From Lindgomyces ingoldianus (Eukaryota > Ascomycota > Dothideomycetes > Pleosporales > Lindgomycetaceae): DNA of 64,000 nucleotides. The stretch covers positions 62,001 through 126,000 of the forward strand of contig NW_022985197.1 in NCBI RefSeq assembly GCF_010093535.1. The letters are read 5' to 3'. Below, piece after piece: positions 1-10,451 of the stretch (positions are counted from its first letter, which is position 1; every line of letters starts with the position of its first letter). The position numbers and the translations under genes are program-made. Below the pieces are notes generated by a model, which worked only from the letters and a program-made list of their open reading frames with translations, was not told where the DNA came from and did no database searches.

Positions 1-136
1 CCTAAAATACTAGCTTCCTCGTAAACTTGAAAGTTAGTGTACTGAGTTACTTCATTAAGCAAATAGAATGCGAAGCTTCGTACTATTGCAGCCACAAACT
101 CTCCACTTTACCTCAGCCTACACAGAATAGGTAAAC

Positions 137-1975
137 CTAAGTCGATCTGCCCTTATTACGTATAATCTCAGTGCATCGTTTTACGTGCCGGTCAAAGTTG
201 TCCTTTTTGGTAAACCGTTATTTGGGCTTCTTGTATCCTGCATTAGGGCATCGATACATTCCGGCTCCTGCATTAGTGTTCCGGTAGATGGTACGGTCGT
301 GTCTCCGAAGGTCAGCCCTGAGGTTGAATCTCATCGCGCAAGTGGAGCACGCGAACCTGCGGTCATGTTTTCTACGATTGCGGTTGCTAGACATTCCATT
401 GTTAGTGAAACCCCAATGAAATGTAAGGTAATACTGACTTTAGTTGATCGATGGTAGCAAATGCCAAGTTGCATTGTGTGCATAAGAAAGGCTTCGGCCT
501 GGATATGCTCGGTGAAGGCACATCGAGCAAGACAATTGCATTATCGATTTCGGCACTGGCGTCTGGTTGCGTGACCTCTGTGCTTTCCACCAAAGGATCC
601 ATAGGAGCTAGCTCACTACCCAAGATTTCAGAAGAGACAAGTGAGAAATTTGCTGATTCGGCTTAGCTTCCAACATGCTCAGGAGCAATATAGAGCGAGT
701 CCGGCGAGGTGAGGGTGTCACTCTCAAGGGAGCAAACGCTTGAGCAGGAAGTTGACGACAGGCACTTGACGCTCCATGTATCTTCCATGAGTGCCGCCTC
801 GGGACCTGCGGCTCCGGAATCAAGCTCATGTCGATTGTTATCACACGGAGATGTCAAGGCGTCTAGGTTTATGGGGATTTGATAATCCTTTTCTGCCACT
901 GTGCGCCGATACAGTCTATCGGTAAATGATTCAGGTGCCCGTTGGTATTCAGCACTAATCGTATATAAACCGAAGGTCGAGTCTGACAGATCTAGAGAAT
1001 CACCGGCCAACACAGTGTGGCCTTCGGCTTGAGAAGACTGCCCCTCGAGAAGATCCCAGGATCCCATCGCGAAGACGTCATGGTCGGGGTGGTCTTCGCT
1101 TTGAAGGACAATTCGGAGGTAATCAGGGTCTAACTTTCTGTCTTGGTCTAACCCAGGCCAGGTCTAAGGTTCTAGTCCGTCTGCATCTTTGATTTCCGTA
1201 TGCCAGAGTGACTGTAGCAGATGAGGCAGCGGAGGCAGCGAACCATAGTCTAGTGGAGCGGCACTCGACAGTCTGATGCCACCGGTATCTAATGGGGTTT
1301 CATGCGCGTCGAGTACGGGCATCTAGCTTTTCGCCTGCGTCCTGAGGGCCCGGATACACCTTAAAGAGATATCTGATGGCACTAGTGATTCTAGTCTGCA
1401 AGGCTGGAGTTTATGAGCGTAGTAGTGTAGAGATGGGAGGACTTTTAGCTGCTTCTCTCCTTCTCGAGAATTACCAGCTTACGCATGTCATCTCCATAGT
1501 CAGAAGAGCCTAGGTCCGAATCGAGCTCAGCCTCTCCAGGCCACGTCTTACGTGCGTGACGCTGAAGTGGGCCGTAGAGCCACGGCATGCGCAACGATTG
1601 TAACCTTCGTACAGCGGTGATCGGAGCCGTGCTTTTCGGTATTAGGCTTCTTTCCAAAGCCCTCAATCCCAAGTATATCTTTTTCACCTCCTCCATTATT
1701 TGTCTCACATTCGTCTGGTCAGTTTCGTTGGTGAACCACCCGGCTGGGAAGTAATCGTTCAAATTCTCTAGAGGATCCCATCGCTCTTTCGGAATATTCG
1801 GCAGCGGTGAAGGAGATGGTGTTATCCTTGGTCGAAGTGGCTCAAGCGGCTGGGATCGTGGGCAGAAGTCGTCGTCTGTGTAGTACGTAGTCGGGTCATA
1901 CTGGGGAAGGTTTCCTGCTTCACCTTTGGGATCCGGATTGGATTCATCATCCGGCTGGGCTGGTGCAATAAACAA
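137..1975 (-). pseudogene. C2H2 zinc-finger protein gene, disrupted
   Basis: The first exon (1445–1975) encodes a Pro/Asp-rich N-terminus. A second frame runs from about 1320 down to 439, then a 52-nt intron (387–438; GTCAGT donor, CTAAC branch point, TAG acceptor) leads into 137–386. The C-terminal part carries zinc-finger signatures: CTQC near 480, CSTC followed by RADLRRH near 345–300, and KDNFDRHVKRC near 175–200. Stops lie in frame at 1323–1325 (TAG), 1164–1166 (TAG), 663–665 (TAA) and 218–220 (TAA), with coding-like sequence on both sides of the last three. In finger two the last His position reads Tyr, and in finger three a Cys position reads Tyr. All are explainable as C-to-T or G-to-A changes. 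The first stop could lie in an unrecognised intron. If expressed it would have been a nuclear DNA-binding protein, but the reading is broken. Confidence 0.6.
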
Positions 1976-2274
1976 CGTTCGCGTCAGTTTAAGAACTAAT
2001 AGTACATTAGCGTGCCCTGTCTCGCGTCTGGGAGACGTGCGGCTACCTCAGGATAGAAAGCTCTCAATTTTATTTCGTTTGCCAATTCCGGACTCTGCAT
2101 CCGTCCGAGAAAGAGTCTGGTAAGTTTTGCATTCTGTTGTTTCTAGATATGACGGTGCGGTTATTTCCTAGAGCACATCGGCAAAGGGGTGATGAATGAG
2201 ATCTTTGGGTGATGGAAACACTGCATTGAGTGAAGGATATTGATGGACTATTGAGGAATTTTAGGACTTCATGT

Positions 2275-2935
2275 GCTTAGCTTAATACTAATATTAAATT
2301 AGTTGCTACAGCTCTTAGGAAGTTTTTCCCTTTAAAGGAATTATGTACCTAGGGCTACTAACGCTTTGCTTTCTTGCCCTTGCGCAACTAAATTACTAAA
2401 ATTATTTTTAGGTTCTATTTTATATAAGTAGCTAAGTATAGTATTTAGATTACTTAGTTTATAAGTGGTACTATGTAGCTTTAAGTTGCGCTTAATTATG
2501 TATACTTTTAACTGCAACACGCCTATATAACTAGTAATCAAGTTGTAATGCTAGCTTAGTAGTAAAAAGTAATATAATTTAATTTTTTTAGTATAAACTA
2601 AGGGTATAGCCTTTAGTTATAAGCTCTTTAAAAATCTTAGAAGCAACACACTTATGCAGGCATAAGAGGCCTTATAAAGACGCTATAAGCTTAAAATATA
2701 AAACTATAAATTTAAAAAACATGTTAGTATACCTCTTTACATATATTTATATAGCCTTAAGTTGTACTAATAATTATTAAATAGTTATTATGTAATTTTT
2801 GCATAAAATAAGTAAATTTATAGTTTATGTGTAAGTTTATACACGTGCAGGGAAAATTATTGTGTTACTAAGCAATTCCACTAATTTTTGCACTAGATAG
2901 ATTCTCCCTGCTTTAATTTCTTTTTAGAGCTTGTT
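2275..2935. repeat. AT-rich island, probable RIP-mutated repeat remnant
   Basis: This stretch is strikingly rich in TA, TTA and TAG words compared with the roughly half-GC DNA on either side and holds no credible ORF. Its texture matches the large AT-rich island at 23.4–33.4 kb. Near its right end, GCAGGGAAAAT (about 2847) and an inverted partner ending CTCCCTGC (about 2912) could pair as a 66-bp hairpin or be an element end. The rest of 1976–3812 shows no gene I can support. Confidence 0.5.
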
Positions 2936-3812
2936 GCAACTATGTGCGGTCTTCCAGAGTCAATTGACCATGCCATCCACAGCGAACTGTACGCGGACTC
3001 TCTTGGGCCTAGAACGTCCACAACTGAAGCCTCGTGATCCAGAACTGATGATGGCATAGCTCCGTAGTTCTGCTTTGCCTTAAAGGCTCGAGTGCATTCT
3101 AAATGCCCTAGCAGCAGTTAACCGTCTAATGTTTTGATCTCGATCTTAGGCAGAGTCAAACTGCGCACATAGAGAGTATCGAGAATGTTGTGACGCGATC
3201 CCCTTTCTAAATCATGGTTGATGAAATATTACCGTAGCAGTTGCAGCAAGACCTGTTTGGTTATGTTGTGGCCAGTATACTAAAGGATCAGAGAGTTCTT
3301 AAGGTAGCATCCTGTTCTGTGGTTTTGTAGCAGTGTGTGTAGTTAGGGAAAGGGACCTGCAAGCAGTTTCGCAAGCATCCGGAACCGAGAAGGTGCTTCC
3401 TAACACTTGCTGGACATGTGAGTGCCAAAATTTGGCCCAGATTATAGTCCTACAAGCGCAGCAAGTTAAGTTTCGAAGAATTCACTATTGGCAAGCCAGG
3501 TGAAAGGTAATGTTCCAGCAAAGGCAAAGACGAGTTGGGCAAGACCTGGATTATGCCTAAAGCGGATAAGGCAGTGCACGTGCAGCTCGTAACACGTTTG
3601 CGTCATGCTTGTTCGGTTTGTAGAGGTCAACCCCACGAAAGCTTCCACGCGACCATAACCAAACACGTCTCCCGCTCATGGATCCTCACTGATCTACAAC
3701 CTCAGGTGGTGCCTCCCTGCCTTCCTGCTACATTTCCTACTCTACATCAAGCTTATTTGAGTTAATCCTCCGCTGAGCAAACGGCAATCAACATCCGACT
3801 GCACTACGCAAC

Positions 3813-5755
3813 ATGTCCGAACCAGGTCTTTTGGCTAACATCCTGGGCCAATTGGCCTACCAGTTTGCTCTGATACAACCGTTCCTCCCTACCTACGTCC
3901 ACTTGCTTCTCTCTGCCTTATTCCCTATCTATGCAGGAGCACACGCATCGCTGTCACGGCCGTCGTCCGCTGCGGCACCAGCAAGGAAGGGCAAGGCTAG
4001 CGTAGACGAAGATGAGTCTTCAGACGAAGAGGATGAGGAATCCCATAAGATGGAGGGATTGTCTCCAAGCGACGCCATTGTCATGCCGCTCCTTGCTGGG
4101 ACGACGCTTGCTGGGCTATACTTCCTCATCAAATGGATGAAGGATCCTGCACTTTTGAATAAGATATTGAACGCCTACTTCGCCGTCTTTGGTGTATTCT
4201 CTGTGGCTAGGTTGATCACAGATACGCTGGATATTGGACATTCTATCATCTTCCCACGACGATACGCCCTCGATGGCGCCCTATACCATGTTCACGGCAA
4301 GGAGAAGAAGGCAACACCTGTTGCAGGCAACATCAAGGACAAACAGGCCATTCATACCCCACTTCCTGGCTTCCTCGCTCGGATTAAGTTATCAGAGGGT
4401 GCCCGGGAGATGCTGTGGGCCGATCGCGCAATGCCAGGCAACAAGTGGACGCTCCGAGCGTACCTCCACCGCGTCGTCGCCGCGAAAATGGCCATTGGTC
4501 CCCATGGTATCGCCGGCTTCCTTCTCTCCCTTTTCGCTGTCGCATATTTCAACCTGGTCGACAAACCATGGTATCTGACCAACCTGATGGGCTTCGGCTT
4601 CTCATATGGCGCTCTCCAACTCATGTCTCCGACGACCTTTGCAACGGGCAGCTTGATTCTCAGCGCTCTGTTCTTCTATGACATATATTTTGTCTTCTTC
4701 ACGTATGTGAACTCCATCCTTGCCGTTCGCCTCAAGCTAACCAGTGCAGCCCCATGATGGTCACTGTCGCCAAATCCCTCGACGTCCCAATCAAGCTCAT
4801 TTTCCCACGTCCTTCACCCGCGGATGCCCCGCCCTCCTCGAAGTCACATGCCATGCTCGGCCTCGGCGATGTCGTCCTCCCCGGAATCATGATCGGCCTC
4901 GCCCTCCGTTTCGACCTCTTCCTCTACTACCTGCGCAAGCAGAAACACATACCAGCGCCGGAACAAGATGATGGGGAAGACGCTGTTGCTCCGGCTGGAC
5001 CAAAGATGGAGAAGGCGAAGTACTTCTCCCTCGCAGGACGCTGGACCGACCATTTCTGGACTCATTCCCTTTCTGGTCGCCCGCTCTTCCATGCGTCTGA
5101 CGACAACAAGCCAGAACCGCCGTTCACATTCCCGAAGACATACTTCAAGGCAAGCTTGATAGGCTATATTATCGGCATGCTGACAACTTTAGGGGTGATG
5201 CACATTTGGGGCCATGCGCAGCCTGCTTTGCTATACCTAGTTCCAGGGGTCCTAGGAAGTCTCTGGTTAACCGCACTCGTCAGGAGAGAGCTGCGATTGA
5301 TGTGGGATTTCAGTGAGGCTACTGAAGAGGAAGAGGAAGCAGACGAGAAGCAGGATGGTGAGAAGAAGAAGCCGAAGGAAGCTCCTGAACGCACCAGTTT
5401 CTTCTTCTCATCAGATAAGAGGGACAAGGAGCGCGAGGAGCGCATGGCTAAGGCAATCCGGCGACATGTCTCTCTCGATGATGGCTCCTACGATGGCGTC
5501 GGAGTAGATCCAGTCAAGGAGGTAGCTGGACACAGGTCAGAGAGAGAGGTGTTCTCTTTCTCCATCGAAGCGCCGTGGAGGTTGAAGCACCCAAGATCTA
5601 TCAGGCGAGGGTCCAAGGATGGTGATGTATCCCAAAGCCAAGAGCAGGATCAGTCCACCCCGGGAAAGGAGAAACCGAGTTGGGCACCTATTGCAGCTGA
5701 AATTAGCCCTGTGGAGCCTGTGGAGCCAGCTGGTAAAAGGGTTAGGCTGAATTAG
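3813..5755 (+). CDS. signal peptide peptidase (intramembrane aspartyl protease)
   Basis: Two exons, 3813–4702 and 4750–5755, with a 47-nt intron (GTATGT...GCAG), give a 631-residue multi-pass membrane protein. The join restores the family motif around the first catalytic Asp (FFYDIYFVFFT, D290) directly followed by PMMVTVAKS. The second catalytic Asp is in LGLGD (D337), and the PAL motif follows (QPALLYL, about residue 455). This is the SPP/presenilin-type GXGD protease family, which cleaves signal peptides and other type II segments within the ER membrane. Fungal features are an acidic Ser/Glu loop near residue 70, a long hydrophilic insert between the GLGD and PAL motifs, and a charged, Lys/Glu-rich cytosolic tail of about 150 residues. 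The protein looks complete. It converges with the minus-strand gene at 6064, leaving 308 bp between them. Confidence 0.95.
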
Positions 5756-6063
5756 GACTAGGGATGTTAACTTATGCCCATGGCCTTGGAATACCCGTGT
5801 TTCTTCCAGACGCTTTCTCAGATACGATATCTGGATTGTACATTAAAAAACAGGCATAGCATGCAGACAGACAGGCAAGCGGGATATGACGTTTCTAGCA
5901 TGGTATAGCGTGACTGCATAGCGACGGCGTAATCCAAAAACACAGACATTGACATTAGCATACACGTTGACGCTACATCCACCTCTTGAATATCCTCAGA
6001 CTTCTGAACGCTCCATCATCGAAACTAGCTTTATCCCATCTCAAGTAACCCCTACTAACGCTC

Positions 6064-6537
6064 CTATTCCTCCCCCCCGTCCTTCCCCCCGTCCTTCCCT
6101 TTCTCCCCCCCAACCGCACACCCATCCCCACCCATCCCCCCAAACCACCCCACCTCCCAAACATGTCCATCTGGATCTTCAACACTCCTCCCATAACTGC
6201 CCCCTATCTGCGGCAAAACCGTAGGGTCCATTTTCCCGCCCGCCTTCCCAGCTGCTTCCACAATGCGATCTACATCCTCTTTCTTCTCGACATTGAAACA
6301 GAGCAAAACCTCCGTTCCGACCTTTCCCCCAACCAACGCTTTCCCTCCTGGCATAAATGATTGGAACCGGGAGTGCTCCATTAACATAACGGAGATGGCA
6401 GGGGAGAGGGTCATGCAGGTGGTGTCTGAGGAGGAGAAAGTGGGGTTAGGAGTAAAGCCAAGGGATAGGTAGAAGGGAGTAGAAGTAGAGAGGGAGAGGA
6501 CAGGGAGGTTGACGAAGAGAGTTGGTGTGAAGGCCAT
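6064..6537 (-). CDS. glyoxalase/bleomycin-resistance (VOC) family protein
   Basis: A single-exon ORF of 157 residues. The opening TLFVNLPV strand and the closing VEDPDGHVWEV, which ends in a metal-binding-type Glu, are typical of the vicinal oxygen chelate fold. The central PGGKALVGGKVGTEVLLCF and the helix EDVDRIVEAAGKAGGK fit one full betaalphabetabetabeta pair. The length suits a small cytosolic VOC protein that dimerises. After the VOC domain there is a Gly/Lys/Asp-rich tail of low complexity (from about residue 133). The substrate cannot be told from sequence; lactoylglutathione lyase-like, dioxygenase-like or antibiotic-binding roles are all possible in this superfamily. Confidence 0.8.
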   Translation of the reverse strand: MAFTPTLFVNLPVLSLSTSTPFYLSLGFTPNPTFSSSDTTCMTLSPAISVMLMEHSRFQSFMPGGKALVGGKVGTEVLLCFNVEKKEDVDRIVEAAGKAGGKMDPTVLPQIGGSYGRSVEDPDGHVWEVGWFGGMGGDGCAVGGEKGKDGGKDGGEE

Positions 6538-7350
6538 ATTGTTCGCTTGCTCGCTCTCCAGGGACTAGGGACAGAGAAGAAAAAGGGAGGAGGCCAAGGG
6601 ATTAGAGGTCTGGCTCTTAGTGGCTTCGATCTTGGTTGGTTGGCGAGCTTCGAGCGCCCTGGTTTTGTCCTGTCCCGAACTCTCGCCGGACTGGAGTTTC
6701 GACAATTGAGTGCCCACAGTGGATTGCTCTGCGGCGATTGTGGGCTTTTGAATACCGGACTATATCGCCCATGACCACGGCTTTATACCCCCTCGTTGCT
6801 ATCCTTTTCACCCCACCTTCGTACTGGATTCGCGCGGCCAAGACGACAAGAGAAGCAAAACCGCGTTCGGATTACTGATCGCGCTACCACGCTATCACGT
6901 GTAACGCGTTTCTGCCTGGAAAGCGAGCAATACGGGGCTTGGGTGCTGGAGGCGGATGACGTCTGGGTGGTGAGGAAAGGGTTGTATGGGGAGGGATTTG
7001 ATGGGTTTGTCTGTCTAGGGTTGAGATATGTTGGGTTATGGAATGGATGAATTGACTATTTCGTTGCTATTTGCAGCCGGCTTATTCGCTGAATATATAT
7101 ATACAATAAGTAACACGCAATGACGGATTTGCCTTGCTCCGTTCCCCAATCCGATTCCAACTTGGTTTAGATGCATAACCGATCAATGAGATTCCGTATA
7201 TCTCCGTCCAGCCCTCTTCAGGGAATATCCATTCAAAAATTACATCTGGATCGCTAAGACATTACACTCAGGATCTATAACGTATATGACATATACAAAA
7301 GAATTCAAAACCACCTTGTCCTCATGCTAACCCCCACAGAACTCTCCACT
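6538..7350. other. intergenic, no gene seen
   Basis: About 800 bp between two minus-strand genes. It should contain the promoter of the VOC gene and the 3' region of the aspartyl-protease-like gene. A short run of TA repeats (atatatatat near 7095) is present. The short ORFs here lack any family feature. Confidence 0.5.
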
Positions 7351-9129
7351 TCAAAAATTCCGCCTGTACGGCGCAGGCGTCAAAGGCGAAATCCCCGCCG
7401 TATGTCTCGTCCCTTCCTCACTCGGCGGCTGCCACCTTCCCCCATCTTCACTGGGATCCTGACTATGCGCGCGACTTACAGGTGCCGACGACTCTCCATC
7501 CATCTCATAGTATTGGGTCCTTCCTCTTGCCCACCCAGCGCCCACTCCGGCCCCCAGTGGCGTGATAGGCAATTCCTGGGGCTCCGAAGCTGGCGACAAG
7601 AAGGGCTTGTCGTGGTAAGGTTCTCGCGGCGAGGCTAGCTCGGTGAGCGGTGTGCCGCCGAGTTCTTGAGGATTGGAGGGAATGGCGGAGGATTTGTGTG
7701 CGGCGGCAGCGTGATCGGAACCGGCTTCTGAGATTTGTGTGTTTGCGAGCTCGTATTTCTTGCGGGAGCCTTTGCGGCGTCGGTATAGTATTATTGCGCC
7801 TGCGATCACGATGAGGAGAAGAACGGCGCCACCCGCTGCGATCCCGGCTATGGCGCCGGTACCTAGTGGGGATTTATTCGACGAGGAGGGGGATTTGGAG
7901 GTTGAAGATGGAGGGGCGATGGTGACGACTTTGGCAGCGGGTAATGGGTCGGGGAATACGGCTTGTGAGATGGAGAAGTTGGCGCGTTCGTAGTCGACTA
8001 TTAGGTATGCTTCTTGGAGAAGTGTGCGCCCGAGAACGTATTGGGAATCATTTGCGGCGCGTCGGATGGGGAAGTAGTTTGTGGCGTTTTGGTAATAGGG
8101 GTATGAGGCTTGCAGGTCGAATGCGGCGTATGGTAGGATGATGTTCGTGTAGTTTGTGGAGGTGTCGGTTAGGGAGTTTACGAGTTTTATTGTGATGGAT
8201 GGGTTGAGGGATTTGAGTTTGTCGTGCATAGTCGAGTTTATCACGTATAGGTCGGTTTGTGGGTCGTATGTTAAACCAAAGGCGATCTCGAAATTGTCGC
8301 ATATAGCTTTGGGTAGCCATAAATGCGGGACGGTGGAGTCGATTAGAGAGAAGTGCGAACCGGATGAGAGCGAGTAGGTTCCTTTGAGTGTGTTCAAAGC
8401 CGTGACGGATTCCACCCCTACAGTCAGAAGCCGAGAGGGATTCGTGGAGAAGGAGAAAGAGAAAGGTTTTGCATTTGGCGTAAATCGAGTTGAATCATAT
8501 CCACCTAATATAAGGCTTCCAAACACGGATTTTAACCTGTATTTTGCCCCAGCTGTGTATCCAAATGATATGCTAGGTATCTTTGTTCCATTCCGAAGTT
8601 GGACCAAGAATGAATCAATGGATTGACTCAAGCTAGAGAAACTCGAATCCGGGATGCCCAGCGGAATAAAGCCCATGGGATAGCTCCATTCGGCGATGCC
8701 AGCGACGACCTGATGATCTAGCGATATCGATGAGGAATCTGAAGCAGGACCCAACGTGACCTTGTCGTATCCAAATATCCCCTTTGCGGTGTAATTGAGA
8801 CTGCTCTCTAGATCCACATCATATTGCCCAAGCGTCGACCAGCTCGACGACACGTTGACCTGAAAGCCAGGACTCTGTGCACTCCCGAATATCTCAGCCC
8901 CTCTCTTGTTTGGGCAGTCCGCTCCTTCTCCTTCTAGGCATCCTTCAGGTGCAATTACGTATGTGCTCCCGCTCTTCGTGGAGGCCAGAACTCGAAAATC
9001 TTGTCCCGGTGTCCCAACGCTGATTTTGAAGGTCGACCAGGCGCCATCGTTGCCGTCAAACTTCTGCGACGGAGGGACCACATACGGTGCGGGTATCGCT
9101 GAGGCTGTTGCACGAGGTGCGACGGGCAT
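7351..9129 (-). CDS. membrane-anchored pepsin-like (A1) protein, catalytic site degenerate
   Basis: 592 residues from the first ATG. Residues about 20–390 have the two-lobed A1 pepsin layout (FKISVGTPGQDFRVL at the start; YVLGRTLLQEAYLIVDYE at the end of lobe two). A Ser/Pro/Lys linker is followed by one membrane segment (GTGAIAGIAAGGAVLLLIVI) with a stop-transfer RRRKGSRKK, then a cytosolic tail of about 135 residues. The first active-site DTGS triplet is replaced by STKS; the second reads DST instead of DTG/DSG. The first catalytic Asp is therefore missing and peptidase activity is doubtful. No signal peptide follows this ATG. The frame stays open upstream through a hydrophobic stretch (FRFIDVFLSVPLIM) without a Met, so a short 5' exon ending near the TAG at about 9154 may supply the signal. 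Probable cell-surface protein; binding or sensing role is inference. Confidence 0.85.
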   Translation of the reverse strand: MPVAPRATASAIPAPYVVPPSQKFDGNDGAWSTFKISVGTPGQDFRVLASTKSGSTYVIAPEGCLEGEGADCPNKRGAEIFGSAQSPGFQVNVSSSWSTLGQYDVDLESSLNYTAKGIFGYDKVTLGPASDSSSISLDHQVVAGIAEWSYPMGFIPLGIPDSSFSSLSQSIDSFLVQLRNGTKIPSISFGYTAGAKYRLKSVFGSLILGGYDSTRFTPNAKPFSFSFSTNPSRLLTVGVESVTALNTLKGTYSLSSGSHFSLIDSTVPHLWLPKAICDNFEIAFGLTYDPQTDLYVINSTMHDKLKSLNPSITIKLVNSLTDTSTNYTNIILPYAAFDLQASYPYYQNATNYFPIRRAANDSQYVLGRTLLQEAYLIVDYERANFSISQAVFPDPLPAAKVVTIAPPSSTSKSPSSSNKSPLGTGAIAGIAAGGAVLLLIVIAGAIILYRRRKGSRKKYELANTQISEAGSDHAAAAHKSSAIPSNPQELGGTPLTELASPREPYHDKPFLSPASEPQELPITPLGAGVGAGWARGRTQYYEMDGESSAPVSRAHSQDPSEDGGRWQPPSEEGTRHTAGISPLTPAPYRRNF

Positions 9130-10451
9130 GATTAGGGGAACGGAGAGGAAAACGTCTATGAAACGGAAAATGGGGTATCAATGGGCGCTGAGTACCGCGC
9201 GGAAACAGAAAACAAGGAATTAACGATCAGGACATGGCGTGCCAGACGTAAGCGAATGAAGCAGAGAGGCCTTTGCCAAAGAAGAAGAAGACTGCATGCA
9301 CTACCAGAGTCGGGCAAACAGGTCGCACCAACTTGTCAATGGGTTAGAATGAGCGCCCGTGGGATTTGAGGAGGGGAGTAATATGGATGTTACATGGCCT
9401 CTTAGTGAGGTTTGCATTGGTACCGTCCGGACCCAGAACAAACCCAGACATGGCGAGCCGGCCTGGGCAATGATTCGATGAAGGCGAAGGCTGGCTGGCT
9501 TGTGTGGCAGCATCGCCAGCTGAATACGAGGCCTTGGTGAGGGCTGAAAGCCACAGCTGGGGTTCAAGCAGTCTTGGACGATGCACCAGACCAGGTGGGC
9601 ATGCCATTCAAATTAGGTCCTGTCCAATCGGCGGGCACGTTACTCATCTTGGCACTGACTTCGCCCCATTCGGTGCTGGCATTCTCCCCACCTCTCACCA
9701 CACCCGCCGACCCAGAACCCCTCCCACTACGGCAGTCTGCACGTCAGGGCTGGCAGACGATATCTCAATCGTTGTTTGCCAGGGCGAGAGAACTTGAAAC
9801 CGACCCTAGATCTATCTCATTCCTCTTGAAGGAGTCGGTCATCTGTTCCGCCGGATTATACTCCCCTGAAGCTTTCTATTTCCTTGCTCGAAAAAGGCAA
9901 AATCCAACGAGGTCGTGGTACCCAGTGTCCATGCATCCAAAGCCTCCATTCCAGGCGGTGTCAAGGAATCGGAAGACTAAACGTAAGACTGCATCCCAAG
10001 AATTGGATGTGCTATCTTTCCAAAGGCCATTGTCGGAAGCTACGAGTGAAACATGCATTCGGCTTCAGCGACGAAGAGGAGGCTGGAGGTCTGGTGCGGT
10101 TTCGTTTCTCAGCCGACCTGCACGGCCACATTTTTCGGTGGACATAGTCTTGGTTCCACGCCGCTATTGGTGGGTACCTTGTCAATGCGTGAAATGGCAA
10201 ATGGCAGCGAGCTGGTTGCTGCAGCCTGCAAAATTGATGTGCACAGGGGTTGCTATTCATAGGGGCGCCTGCCCGCTGCATCCCACGAGCGTAGTGCCGT
10301 TGAAAACACTCGCTCATCTTGACCACGCCAGGATTTTCTCGCTCTTTTCTGCTTTCGCCCTCCTCTTCTTTCGATTGTTTTACGACGATTACAGTCATAT
10401 TGTGAGCCGCCCAGTCTGTCACTCGTTCATGCCGCTGGGATAGGTAGTGCA
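9130..10451. other. divergent intergenic region
   Basis: 1.3 kb between the divergently transcribed pepsin-like gene (minus) and Ser-rich repeat protein gene (plus), so it should hold both promoters. A 289-codon plus-strand ORF (9574–10443) is present but shows no domain, periodicity or signal and is treated as chance. CT-rich tracts near 10340–10370 are typical of fungal promoters. Confidence 0.5.

Noticed and set aside
9574..10443. 289-codon plus-strand ORF
   Set aside because: No signal, domain, repeat or splice context; it lies in a divergent promoter region and its residue pattern is irregular.
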